Of a DNA stretch of 20,248 nt, positions 6,149-13,077 are shown in pieces. This stretch comes from JACCTH01 sp035281645 (lineage in GTDB: Bacteria > Actinomycetota > Acidimicrobiia > Spongiisociales > ZC4RG35): NCBI GenBank assembly GCA_035281645.1, contig DATEDN010000109.1, positions 1-20,248 of the forward strand, written 5' to 3'. Numbering within the stretch: the first letter of the stretch is position 1; every line of letters starts with the position of its first letter. The position numbers were made by a program, and so were the translations under genes. Below the pieces are notes generated by a model. That model was not told where the DNA came from, ran no database searches, and saw only the letters and a list, made by a program, of their open reading frames with translations.

Positions 6149-6194
6149 TCTGCGCGGATTTTTTGGGTGTCAGGGACGGAGAAACCCGCGCAGA
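6149..6194. repeat. REP-like inverted repeat in an intergenic region
   Basis: TCTGCGCGG (6149-6157) and CCGCGCAGA (6186-6194) form perfect 9-bp arms. After one mismatch, TTT (6159-6161) pairs with AAA (6182-6184). The interior holds GGGTGTCAGGGACGG; just outside is CACAGAACCG (6128-6137). From memory, GGTGTCAGGGACGG with CAGAACCG resembles extragenic repeats associated with REP-type (IS200-like) transposases. The remainder of 6122-6261 shows nothing else I can name. It could also end transcription of the gene at 5348. Confidence 0.5.
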
Positions 6195-6261
6195 AACTAG
6201 GCGCGACTGGCCGGGTCTTCGGAATGATCGACCGCACTCGGGACACGTCCAAGCCATGGGC

Positions 6262-6738
6262 TCACGATTGTGACTCGTGCATCTCGCCGCCGCTCACCAC
6301 GTGAGGGTCCGGTCCCGGATCGTTTCCGGTCGCGGCCACCGCCAGTCGGCTGAGATAGTGGACCCAGCCGTGACGATGTCGTGACGACTCCTCGACTGAC
6401 AGACCCTCGTGCACCATTCTCAGAAGAGTTCCCTCCCCGTCGGGCTCGAATGTGAAGGTAACTGTGCTGCTCCCGGGAGGTACAGCCGCTGACCCTTCCC
6501 AGCCCCAGGTAAAAACCACGCGCTCGGGCGCGATCACCTCGATGTAGCTGCCTCGCGCCCGGTTGGGACCAATGTCAACCTGGAAAGTCCCGCCCGCCTC
6601 GGGCTCGAGGATGGCATGGTCTCCCATCCAAGTCTGCATCAGCGCGGGGTCGACGAAGAAGCCGAACACGGTTTCCGGAGCCGCCGCAATCAGAACCTCT
6701 TCGGTCACCGCCCAGCCTTTAACGGGATCACTGGTCAC
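6262..6738 (-). CDS. SRPBCC (AHSA1-like) domain protein
   Basis: A 158-residue START/Bet v1-like protein. It shows VTEEVLIAAAPETVFGFFVDP, MQTWMGDHAILEPEAGGTFQ, GSYIEVIAPERVVFTWGWEG, a TVTFTFEPDGEGTLLRMVHEGL strand pair, and HGWVHYLSRLAVAA. It is likely a soluble ligand-binding protein of unknown ligand. The start is GTG 6738, overlapping the stop region of the upstream ArsR gene by 11 nt; AAAGGA lies 11 nt before. The 12-nt block GAAAGGAACGTC around this ribosome site recurs exactly ahead of the gene at 7117. It is the second independent ArsR–SRPBCC pair in the window, only distantly similar to the first. Confidence 0.9.
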   Translation of the reverse strand: MTSDPVKGWAVTEEVLIAAAPETVFGFFVDPALMQTWMGDHAILEPEAGGTFQVDIGPNRARGSYIEVIAPERVVFTWGWEGSAAVPPGSSTVTFTFEPDGEGTLLRMVHEGLSVEESSRHRHGWVHYLSRLAVAATGNDPGPDPHVVSGGEMHESQS

Positions 6739-7057
6739 GTTGGCGACGTTCCTTTCGTTCTGCTTCCACCTTCAGCGCCTGCAGTCGTCCGGGCCAGAAC
6801 GATTGCAGATGCTCGATTGCGTCGGCCAGCCCTTCGGGGTCGGCGCGATAGAGCCGGCGGGCGCCTTTCCGCTCCTCAGATAGGAGCCCTGCGGAGCGCA
6901 GCACCCCCAGATGCTGAGAGATTGCCGGCCGCGTGGCCCGAAAGTGATTGGCGATCTCGCCGGCACTCAGCGTCTGGCTCGACACCAACTGGAGGATCCG
7001 CCGCCGGGTCGGGTCTGCCAACGCACGAAATGTTGAGTCGACATCTGGAATATTCAT
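6728..7057 (-). CDS. ArsR-family winged-helix repressor
   Basis: A 109-residue ArsR-type regulator. It has STFRALADPTRRRILQLVS at the N-terminus, the helix-turn-helix around LSAGEIANHFRATRPAISQHLGVLRSAGLL, and the wing SEERKGARRLYRADP. There are no cysteines, so it is not the metal-sensing type. The family includes SdpR-like repressors paired with SRPBCC or YCII genes. ATG 7057 (MNIPDVD) is preferred; a TTG at 7084 would add nine residues and place the start inside the palindrome at 7076-7091. It is probably autoregulated and probably also controls the divergent gene at 7117. Confidence 0.9.
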   Translation of the reverse strand: MNIPDVDSTFRALADPTRRRILQLVSSQTLSAGEIANHFRATRPAISQHLGVLRSAGLLSEERKGARRLYRADPEGLADAIEHLQSFWPGRLQALKVEAERKERRQRDQ

Positions 7058-7075
7058 CTGATAGCGTCCGCTAAC

Positions 7076-7091
7076 GTAAGCCAAAGCTTAC
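7076..7091. promoter_or_regulatory. Palindromic operator between arsR and the YCII-like gene
   Basis: GTAAGC-CAAA-GCTTAC is a perfect 6-bp-arm inverted repeat in the 59-bp divergent gap. It overlaps a possible minus-strand -10 (TACGTT, 7073-7078). It is a likely ArsR binding site that would control both directions. Confidence 0.6.
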
Positions 7092-7116
7092 AAAACGTCG
7101 GAAAGAAAGGAACGTC

Positions 7117-7452
7117 ATGCCCAAATATGTCGTGCTTTACACGGCCCCGGTCTCAGCCAACCAGCAGATGGAGAACAACGATCCGGCAATGGCAGAACAG
7201 GTGATGAAAGCCTGGAATGACTGGTCGGCCGGAGTCGGCCAGGGGATGGTGGATCTTGGAACCCCACTCGGCGGCGGCATGAGAGTCACCTCCAGCGGCA
7301 GCTCCGAGGCCGGCACTCAGGTCGCCGGCTATTCCATTATCAACGCCGACAGCATGGAAAAGGCTGTTGGACATATGAAGGCACACCCCCATCTGCAAAT
7401 GCCGGGAGCAGCCATCGAGGTATACGAGGCTTTGGCAGTACCGGGCATGTAA
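7117..7452 (+). CDS. YCII-related small protein
   Basis: A 111-residue protein of the YCII/DGPF type, a dimeric alpha/beta barrel. It begins MPKYVVLYTAP, has the helix MAEQVMKAWNDWSAGVGQGM, a glycine-rich middle (LGTPLGGGMRV), YSIINADSMEKAVGHMKAHP, and ends with IEVYEAL. Related domains have a His/Asp pair at the active site; HMKAHPHL offers candidate His residues. The function is unknown; such genes often sit beside ArsR or ECF sigma factor genes. AAAGGA 6 nt before ATG fixes the start. It is divergent from the ArsR gene across a shared operator. Confidence 0.85.
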   Translation: MPKYVVLYTAPVSANQQMENNDPAMAEQVMKAWNDWSAGVGQGMVDLGTPLGGGMRVTSSGSSEAGTQVAGYSIINADSMEKAVGHMKAHPHLQMPGAAIEVYEALAVPGM

Positions 7453-7485
7453 TCCCGATCCAAGGGAGGGACGCGCCTCTGATAC

Positions 7486-8565
7486 TCAAGGGTTAAACGC
7501 CAGGAACAGAAAGGCCCCGAACAGCACCAGGTGGACTCCGCCCTCTTGCACCGTGGCTCGACCGGGCAAGACAGTGAGCCCGGCCACGATGGATGTAATA
7601 GCCAGCAAGACGATCTGAGTAGGGGCGAGGCCGAGGGCAAGGGGGCCTTCGAGCCAAACCGAGGCCACTGCCAACACCGGGATGGTGAGGCCGATGCTCG
7701 CCATCGCCGAACCGAGAGCGAGGTTGAAGCTGACTTGGATTCGGTTACGACGAGCGTTGCGGACGGCGGCGAGGGTTTCCGGCAGTATCACCAGCAACGC
7801 AATCACCACCCCCACCGCGGAGTGGGGGGCACCCATGGCGGCGACAGCTGCTTCAATCGCGGGCGACTCGATCTTCGCCAGGCCGACGACGGCGATCAAG
7901 GCCACCAACAACATCCCCAAGCTGATGGCGGCCTTCCGATTGGACGGTGGAGGAACGTGTTCCTCCACATGGCCCTTTTCGTCTTCTGGGGGCAAGAAGT
8001 AGTCGCGATGGCGGAAGGTCTGGACGAAGACGAACAACCCATAGAGGGCGAGTGACGAAACCGCGGCGAACGCCAACTGTGCGGGGGAGAACTCGCCCCC
8101 TGGGCGGCTGGTCGTGAATGTGGGAAACACCAGGCTCAGGGTCGCCAGGGTGGCAACCGTCGCCAGCGCCGTCGCCGTCCCCTCGGCGTTGAATGAAGCG
8201 GTGCCTCCCTTCACCGTTCCCACTAGAAGCGAGAGCCCAACGATGCCGTTGCACGTGATCATCACCGCTGCGAAAACCGTGTCCCTGGCGAGAGTTGCGG
8301 TCTCGGGGCCACCCGAGAGCATCAGGGTGACGATTAGGGCGACTTCGATAACGGTGACGGCCACGGCCAGGACCAGGGACCCGAAAGGCTCTCCAACTCG
8401 ATGGGCGACGACCTCGGCGTGATGAACGGCCGCCAGTACCGATCCTGCCAGCAACAATCCCACCGCGGCCAGGACCAGTGGTCCGGGCTTGGCCGACCAG
8501 GTGGCGGCCAAGGCCAGCAGTGCCACAACTGGGACGGCGTTCGTCCAGCGGAGGAGAAAACGCAT
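7486..8565 (-). CDS. chaA: ChaA-type Ca2+(Na+)/H+ antiporter
   Basis: A 359-residue membrane exchanger of the CaCA superfamily, close in length to E. coli ChaA. Two inverted halves carry the alpha repeats: GEPFGSLVLAVAVTVIEVAL (about 58-77) and LPETLAAVRNARRNRIQVSF followed by NLALGSAMASIGLTIP. Acidic residues in these repeats (the Glu in VIEV and in LPET) are the expected cation-binding positions. About ten to eleven hydrophobic segments are visible, with a charged cytosolic loop (PPEDEKGHVEEHVPPPSNRK) in the middle. It exports Ca2+ or Na+ in exchange for protons. Start ATG 8565; TAGGTT lies 5 nt upstream. It stands alone. Confidence 0.92.
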   Translation of the reverse strand: MRFLLRWTNAVPVVALLALAATWSAKPGPLVLAAVGLLLAGSVLAAVHHAEVVAHRVGEPFGSLVLAVAVTVIEVALIVTLMLSGGPETATLARDTVFAAVMITCNGIVGLSLLVGTVKGGTASFNAEGTATALATVATLATLSLVFPTFTTSRPGGEFSPAQLAFAAVSSLALYGLFVFVQTFRHRDYFLPPEDEKGHVEEHVPPPSNRKAAISLGMLLVALIAVVGLAKIESPAIEAAVAAMGAPHSAVGVVIALLVILPETLAAVRNARRNRIQVSFNLALGSAMASIGLTIPVLAVASVWLEGPLALGLAPTQIVLLAITSIVAGLTVLPGRATVQEGGVHLVLFGAFLFLAFNP

Positions 8566-8570
8566 GAGCG

Positions 8571-8576
8571 AACCTA
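8571..8576 (-). promoter_or_regulatory. Candidate -10 of chaA
   Basis: TAGGTT on the minus strand, 5 nt before ATG 8565, close to the 6-nt geometry seen elsewhere in the window. No clear -35 is visible. Confidence 0.35.
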
Positions 8577-8602
8577 GCTCATGGCGCGGACGGGCCCGAC
8601 TC

Positions 8603-9898
8603 CTATTTGGCGAGCCAGCCGCCGGTGAAACCGGCTTGCTGCAATCCCCTCACGACGTAGGAGCACGATCTCATCAAGGTCCAGAGCAGTCCCGAAATGT
8701 GATTCTCGATCATCATCACGATCGGGCCCTGATCGAGTCCGTAGTAGCCCTGAGCGATCCACCCCTTGCGGTTGTCCGTGCCGTCAGAGAAGGTGGGGTT
8801 GTAGCTGCATCGAAAGCCGTACTCGCTGATGATGTACGGATATTTCTCATCGAGATAGGCGATGGTCGGGAGAACGATTTCGGGGGCGAAGGGGAGCGAG
8901 GCGACCACTCCCCAAGGGGCAAGTGTGCCGTCGTCGGGCCCGTGCGGGACACCACGGGCGCAGTAATCAAAGAACTGGCGGGTGACTCCGTCGACCACTC
9001 GGGTGGCCGGACCGGGTCCGTCGCTGGCGGTGATTCCCCAGGAGTGCTCGTTGTATCCCCGGAACTTCCGTGGGTTGCGAAGGGCGTACTGCTGCTGAAC
9101 ATAGGTTGCACGGCGGCTGTTCTCGAAATAGTCGATGCCCTTTATGCGCATGTACTGATCCTGGATCTTTCGGAAGTCGATCCATATGTGGGAGAGCTGG
9201 TGGATGAAGAGCGGGCCGGCGTAGAGGAATTCGAAACCGTAGAGCTTCTTCCACCGATAGGTCGAGGCCCAGACCGCGTAGGAATCGGGCGAAATGGGAT
9301 AGGTGGGTGAGGCCAGCGCCAGCACGTAGAGGATCAGCGCTTCGCTATAGCCTTCCCAGCGGTAGCGCGAGAATCCCCTCTCCGGTTTCCATGCGTGGGC
9401 GACGGTGTCGCCCTCGTTAAGCGCCCACTGCCAATCGGCTCTGGCGTAGAGCTCAACGGCCAAGTCTCGAATCTCTCGCTCCTCATCCGTATCCCGGTCG
9501 AAGAACGCCCGACAGGTCAAGGCTCCTGCCAAGACATAGGTGGTATCGATGGTCGAGATCTCCGAGCGGTTGGTCCGCAGACCGCTCTCTATGTCGAGGT
9601 AGTGGTAGAAGAAGCCCTTGTAGCCGATTGCCTGGGAATCCGCTCCCTGCCGGCTCTTCCAAAAGAAGCGCAGAGTGGTGAGGACCCGATCAATGGCCTC
9701 GGCTCTAGAAACGAACCCGCGATCAACCGCCACCGGATATGCCGCCAAACCCAACCCGATGGCCGCAATGCTGGCCGGTGCGCCCTTCCTCGTGCTGTCG
9801 GGGACCATGCCGTTTCGGGGGTTGGTCTCGCGTACGTAGTACCCGAAAGTATCTCTTTGGAGTTTGAGCAGATCCGTCTGGTCAAAGGTGCCGGACAT
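8603..9898 (-). CDS. Glucoamylase-like (PF10091/COG5368) glycosidase
   Basis: A 431-residue (alpha/alpha)6-barrel protein of the glycoamylase/GH144-like family. Landmarks are NGMVPDSTRKGAPASIAAIG (29-48), the RAEAIDRVLTTLRFFW helix, ISTIDTTYVLAGAL, RYRWEGYSEALILYVLAL, GPLFIHQLSHIWIDFR, YNEHSWGITASDGPG, APWGVVASLPFAPEIVLPTI, and a C-terminal YYGLDQGPIVMMIENHISGL. Characterised relatives cleave beta-1,2-glucans; specificity here is inferred from family only. No signal peptide is visible, so it appears cytoplasmic, whereas many relatives are exported. ATG 9898 is chosen from the family N-terminus. The frame stays open 229 codons further, but only as an antisense shadow of the next genes. Confidence 0.88.
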   Translation of the reverse strand: MSGTFDQTDLLKLQRDTFGYYVRETNPRNGMVPDSTRKGAPASIAAIGLGLAAYPVAVDRGFVSRAEAIDRVLTTLRFFWKSRQGADSQAIGYKGFFYHYLDIESGLRTNRSEISTIDTTYVLAGALTCRAFFDRDTDEEREIRDLAVELYARADWQWALNEGDTVAHAWKPERGFSRYRWEGYSEALILYVLALASPTYPISPDSYAVWASTYRWKKLYGFEFLYAGPLFIHQLSHIWIDFRKIQDQYMRIKGIDYFENSRRATYVQQQYALRNPRKFRGYNEHSWGITASDGPGPATRVVDGVTRQFFDYCARGVPHGPDDGTLAPWGVVASLPFAPEIVLPTIAYLDEKYPYIISEYGFRCSYNPTFSDGTDNRKGWIAQGYYGLDQGPIVMMIENHISGLLWTLMRSCSYVVRGLQQAGFTGGWLAK

Positions 9899-9943
9899 CG
9901 CCTTAGGCAAGTCGAATTGACACGACGGTACCGTTAGGCGATG
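9896..9943. promoter_or_regulatory. Divergent start region with an 8-bp inverted repeat spanning both start codons
   Basis: CATCGCCT (9896-9903) and AGGCGATG (9936-9943) are perfect inverted arms, each including a start codon. On plus, TACCGT (9929-9934) is 6 nt before ATG 9941. On minus, TTGCCT (9905-9910) is 6 nt before ATG 9898. Both genes thus look leaderless. A TTGACA at 9918-9923 is too close to TACCGT to be its -35. Confidence 0.45.
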
Positions 9944-10297
9944 CCTAAGAACCCCGTCGTTGACGCCTGGTTCGAACAGAAACAGCACCCGATGGAGCAA
10001 GCCATGCAAGCGGTGCGCGAGGTGACGCTGCGGGCAGATCCGCGCATCACCGAATCGATCAAATGGAGCACTCCGACGTTTGAGTACAAGGGGAACATTT
10101 TTAGTTTCAACCCGGCCAAGAAGTTCGTCAGCCTCCTCTTTCACACTGGCGCTCACATCCCCGGCAAACACAAGGGCTTGGAGGGTGAGGGAGCCACCGC
10201 CCGCACGATGCGGTTCGCCGACGCCGACGATGTCAAAAAGCGAGCCGCCGAGCTGACTGCGGTTTTGAAGGCCTGGTGTAAATGGAAGGACGGCTGA
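9941..10297 (+). CDS. DUF1801 (YdhG-like) protein
   Basis: A 118-residue DUF1801 protein (PF08818). It has the helix MEQAMQAVREVTLRADPRI, then ITESIKWSTPTFEYKGNIFS, VSLLFHTGAHIPG, LEGEGATARTMRFADADDV, and a basic C-terminal helix AELTAVLKAWCKWKDG. The family belongs to the YdhG/frataxin-like fold; its role is not established. ATG 9941 has TACCGT 6 nt upstream and no ribosome site, so a leaderless start is likely. It ends 3 nt before the hydrolase start codon and is almost certainly co-transcribed with it. Confidence 0.88.
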   Translation: MPKNPVVDAWFEQKQHPMEQAMQAVREVTLRADPRITESIKWSTPTFEYKGNIFSFNPAKKFVSLLFHTGAHIPGKHKGLEGEGATARTMRFADADDVKKRAAELTAVLKAWCKWKDG

Positions 10298-10300
10298 GCA

Positions 10301-11092
10301 GTGGCCTACGCCACCAACCCGATCGACGGTGTTCGCACCAACTTCGAAGATTCGGGCGGGACGGGAAATCCGGTTCTGGTGTACCCCGGCTTCACCGATC
10401 CATTGGAGTACGCCCGGACTTCGCCGCTCTGCCAGGCCTTGTCCGAAGAGTTCCGTTTGATCTTTGCCGATCACCGCGGACAGGGTCGGAGCGACAAGCC
10501 TCATGATGTCGGTTCCTACGCCTTGCCGGTCCGAGTGGCGGATGCCATTGCCATCATTGACGGCCTCGGTATCGAGAGGGCTCACTACCTCGGCTTCTCA
10601 TGGGGCGCTCGACTCGGCTTTGCCTTGGGCGAACACGCCCGGCAGCGCTTGTGCTCGCTCGTTCTCTGTGGCAATCAGCCCTACGAGTGGCCCATGACCG
10701 GGCCGATGCTGGAGGCCGTCGCCAAGGCGGTAGCCGTCGGCAAGGAGGAGGGGATGTTGGCATTCGTTGCGAGTTGGGAGTCCGCCATCGGCAAGCAATT
10801 TGCCGAACCGGGCCGCTCCTGGATGCTCGACAACGACCCGCTGGCCCTGGCGGCCGAGTTCCAATCGATCTTCCTAGAAGGAGAAATTTCCGAGGATCTT
10901 TCCAAATGGGATATCCCCTGCCTGATCTACGCAGGGTCAGAGGACGAGATGCACGAGCGGGCGGCCCGGGCGGCGGCGGAGATCCCTGGCGCCCGGTTCC
11001 TTTCCCTGGCCGGCCACACACATTTTTCAGCCGAACGGGTAGCGGAAGTACTTTTTCCGGCGGTGCGCGAGCTCTTCCGTTCCGCCCGCTAG
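10301..11092 (+). CDS. Alpha/beta hydrolase
   Basis: A 263-residue alpha/beta-fold hydrolase. Motifs are VLVYPGFTDP (oxyanion region, with YPG in place of the usual HG), FADHRGQGRSDKP (residues 55-67), the nucleophile elbow LGFSWGARLG with S100, a probable acid in YAGSEDEMH, and the catalytic His in AGHTHF (H239). The helical cap lies between about residues 125 and 200. It is probably an esterase or similar enzyme; the substrate is unknown. The GTG start at 10301 follows the DUF1801 stop by 3 nt. It is only distantly similar to the hydrolase at 2512-3297 and is not a recent duplicate. Confidence 0.88.
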   Translation: MAYATNPIDGVRTNFEDSGGTGNPVLVYPGFTDPLEYARTSPLCQALSEEFRLIFADHRGQGRSDKPHDVGSYALPVRVADAIAIIDGLGIERAHYLGFSWGARLGFALGEHARQRLCSLVLCGNQPYEWPMTGPMLEAVAKAVAVGKEEGMLAFVASWESAIGKQFAEPGRSWMLDNDPLALAAEFQSIFLEGEISEDLSKWDIPCLIYAGSEDEMHERAARAAAEIPGARFLSLAGHTHFSAERVAEVLFPAVRELFRSAR

Positions 11093-11116
11093 TCCTCTCA
11101 TGCGCACAATGGGGCG

Positions 11117-11863
11117 ATGATCGACAAGGAAGCCGAAATCGACGGCCTCTACGCCACTCCGCTCGACCAGTTCACCGCCGCTCGCAACGACCTTGCCGCC
11201 CGTCTTGAGCAGGAAGGCGACAAAGAGGAGGCGATGCGGATCAAGCGCCTGAAGAAACCGTCGATCTCGGCCTGGGCGGTCAATCAGCTTGTCCGTGTCC
11301 GCGAGGTGGACATCGCGCGCTTGCTCAAGGCTGGCGAGGCCCTGGAGGAAGCGCAAAGAGCGGTTTTGACCGGCAAGCCGGCCGACTTCGAAAAAGTAAG
11401 GAAAGAAGAAGGGGAAGCCGTGCGGGCGTTGCGAAAGGCGGTGATCGAGGTACTTCCCGGCGCCTCGGCGGCGGTCCTCGACCGCATCGCCCAGACTTTG
11501 CGGGCGGCATCGACGGCCGACGGCCGCGCTCGACTCAAGGAGGGCCGGCTCACCGAGGATCTGGAACCGGCCGGCTTCGAGGCCTTCGCCAGCCTTCCGG
11601 CGATGGCACCCCCTGCCAAGGGAGCCAAGGCTGCAAACAAGCAGCCGAATCGCAAACGCGCCCTGCTGGTCGAAAAGCAGAAGGAAGGTCGAGACAAAGT
11701 CAAGGAAGCCGCGGCCGAGGCTCGGGAAATGGAGAAGGAGGCGCGTGCTACCGAAGCCGCCGCCCGCAAAGCTGCCCTGGCAGCCGAAGCAGCTCGCAAG
11801 AGAGCCGAACTCGCCCAGGCGGAGTTGGAGAAAATCGAAGGCGAGCTGGCGAAGTTGAGTTAG
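11117..11863 (+). CDS. Conserved coiled-coil protein of unknown function
   Basis: A 248-residue, highly charged protein. Residues 1-60 form the recognisable part: IDGLYATPLDQFTAARNDLA, then MRIKRLKKPSISAWAVNQLV, a pattern I know from hypothetical actinobacterial proteins. The middle is helical. Residues about 180-248 are an Ala/Glu/Lys/Arg-rich continuous helix, very likely a coiled coil. It is predicted cytoplasmic, with no cysteine or enzymatic motif. The strongly basic/acidic repeat suggests a nucleic-acid or protein scaffold role (speculation). ATG 11117 has only a weak GGGG upstream. Its stop overlaps that of the convergent lipoprotein gene by 4 nt. Confidence 0.75.
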   Translation: MIDKEAEIDGLYATPLDQFTAARNDLAARLEQEGDKEEAMRIKRLKKPSISAWAVNQLVRVREVDIARLLKAGEALEEAQRAVLTGKPADFEKVRKEEGEAVRALRKAVIEVLPGASAAVLDRIAQTLRAASTADGRARLKEGRLTEDLEPAGFEAFASLPAMAPPAKGAKAANKQPNRKRALLVEKQKEGRDKVKEAAAEAREMEKEARATEAAARKAALAAEAARKRAELAQAELEKIEGELAKLS

Positions 11864-13077
11864 TCGAGCGGCCAAAGGCCTACATGACCACCCTCGCCGT
11901 CGGCCCAGGAAACCAGCATCTGTTCGCCGACGACGACGATCCCCGCCTCCCGCGGCACACCCGATTCTTGGTCTCCTTCCACCAAAGCCCGCGTCTCGGC
12001 GAAGCTCTTCCCGCCGTCGGTGGAAGTGGCGTACTCGAGAGTGGCCTCCTCCGGGGTCCGTCGCTCCCAGACCAGGTGAATCGTCTCTTGCGAGTCGACC
12101 GCCATCGCCGGCGTGCGATAGGTGGCTTCATCGCCTGTGAGGCGGATGTCGGTCCCGAACGTGCGCCCTCTGTCCCTACTGGAGTCGAACCAGATCGACG
12201 ACGAGCTCTGATCGGGATGAATTGATTGCCGCGCATCCATCCATGAGATGTAGAGGTCTTCATTGACCAAGGCCAGAGTTGGGCCCGAGAGGGGACAGGC
12301 ATCCAGGTACCAGGGCTCGTCTGCCACCACCACCGGAGCAGTGAACACCTCGCCGGCGATGGAGGCGGTGACGAATGTGATGTCACGTACGACTCCATCG
12401 CTCCGATGCACGAGATCCCGATAACCGATCCCGATCTCGTCACCGACCTGGATGGGCACGGGGTGACAACAATCGCAGGTGAGATCGTCGACCATCTCGT
12501 GCTCGACCAGGGGTTCACCTGCTGCCACCGACAGCGTGCTGTCCTCGAGCCACGAGATCACCGGCTCCCCTTGGCTGGTGACAATCATCTGCACCAGCGC
12601 CGTCTCGTTACGAACCTCGCCACTGATCACCTCCGACGAGACGATCGCGCCGTCAACCAGATTGGCGAGCCGGACGCTGCCGGCAGCAGTGATCCAGGCG
12701 ACAAACATCTCGCCCGCGGCGTTGATGGCCATCGCCGGCCGCTCAAGAGGATGGTTGATAACCCCCTCGGGTCCCGTGATCGCGATGGGGGGTGTGGCCG
12801 AGCCAGTTGCAGCATCGATCTCAGCTACGAAAAGGTCGGAGCCATTGGCCCAGACAGCCCAAATCGACCCGTCCGCTCCCGTTACCACCCTGATTGCCAC
12901 CGCATCGGGAAAGTCGATGGTCTCATTGACGGTTGCGCCGGGAGCGTTCGTGGTGGTCGAGCTCGAGATAGCAGTTGTGGTCGTGTCGGTAACGGGTGGA
13001 CGAGAACAACTCGCCACCGTGAGGGCAATCAGAGCCCCGAAAATCGAGTAGCTCGAGATCAGGCGCTGTCTAGTAAT
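11860..13077 (-). CDS. Sialidase-like (BNR-repeat) lipoprotein, non-canonical start
   Basis: A probable exported beta-propeller of about 405 residues. The first standard start, GTG 13017, would place the lipobox cysteine at residue 4. Read further upstream the frame encodes TRQRLISSYSIFGALIALTV and then ASC, a complete lipoprotein signal peptide with a basic N-region, hydrophobic core and lipobox VASC. No ATG, GTG or TTG lies between the upstream stop and GTG 13017; ATT 13077, 7 nt after GAGGG, is the best candidate. The mature part has a Ser/Thr linker, then repeats such as SRDRGRTF and STDGGKSF (Asp-box-like), and one CDCC cluster. It overlaps the end of the cyclase gene by 19 nt, so it is probably translationally coupled. 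Confidence 0.78.
   Translation of the reverse strand: MTRQRLISSYSIFGALIALTVASCSRPPVTDTTTTAISSSTTTNAPGATVNETIDFPDAVAIRVVTGADGSIWAVWANGSDLFVAEIDAATGSATPPIAITGPEGVINHPLERPAMAINAAGEMFVAWITAAGSVRLANLVDGAIVSSEVISGEVRNETALVQMIVTSQGEPVISWLEDSTLSVAAGEPLVEHEMVDDLTCDCCHPVPIQVGDEIGIGYRDLVHRSDGVVRDITFVTASIAGEVFTAPVVVADEPWYLDACPLSGPTLALVNEDLYISWMDARQSIHPDQSSSSIWFDSSRDRGRTFGTDIRLTGDEATYRTPAMAVDSQETIHLVWERRTPEEATLEYATSTDGGKSFAETRALVEGDQESGVPREAGIVVVGEQMLVSWADGEGGHVGLWPLD

Noticed and set aside
9918..9934. TTGACA with TACCGT as a classic promoter
   Set aside because: The spacer is only 5 nt, far from the usual 16-18.
9899..10585. 229-residue N-terminal extension of the glycosidase
   Set aside because: It is antisense to the DUF1801 and hydrolase genes and has no similarity to the family; the family start is at 9898.
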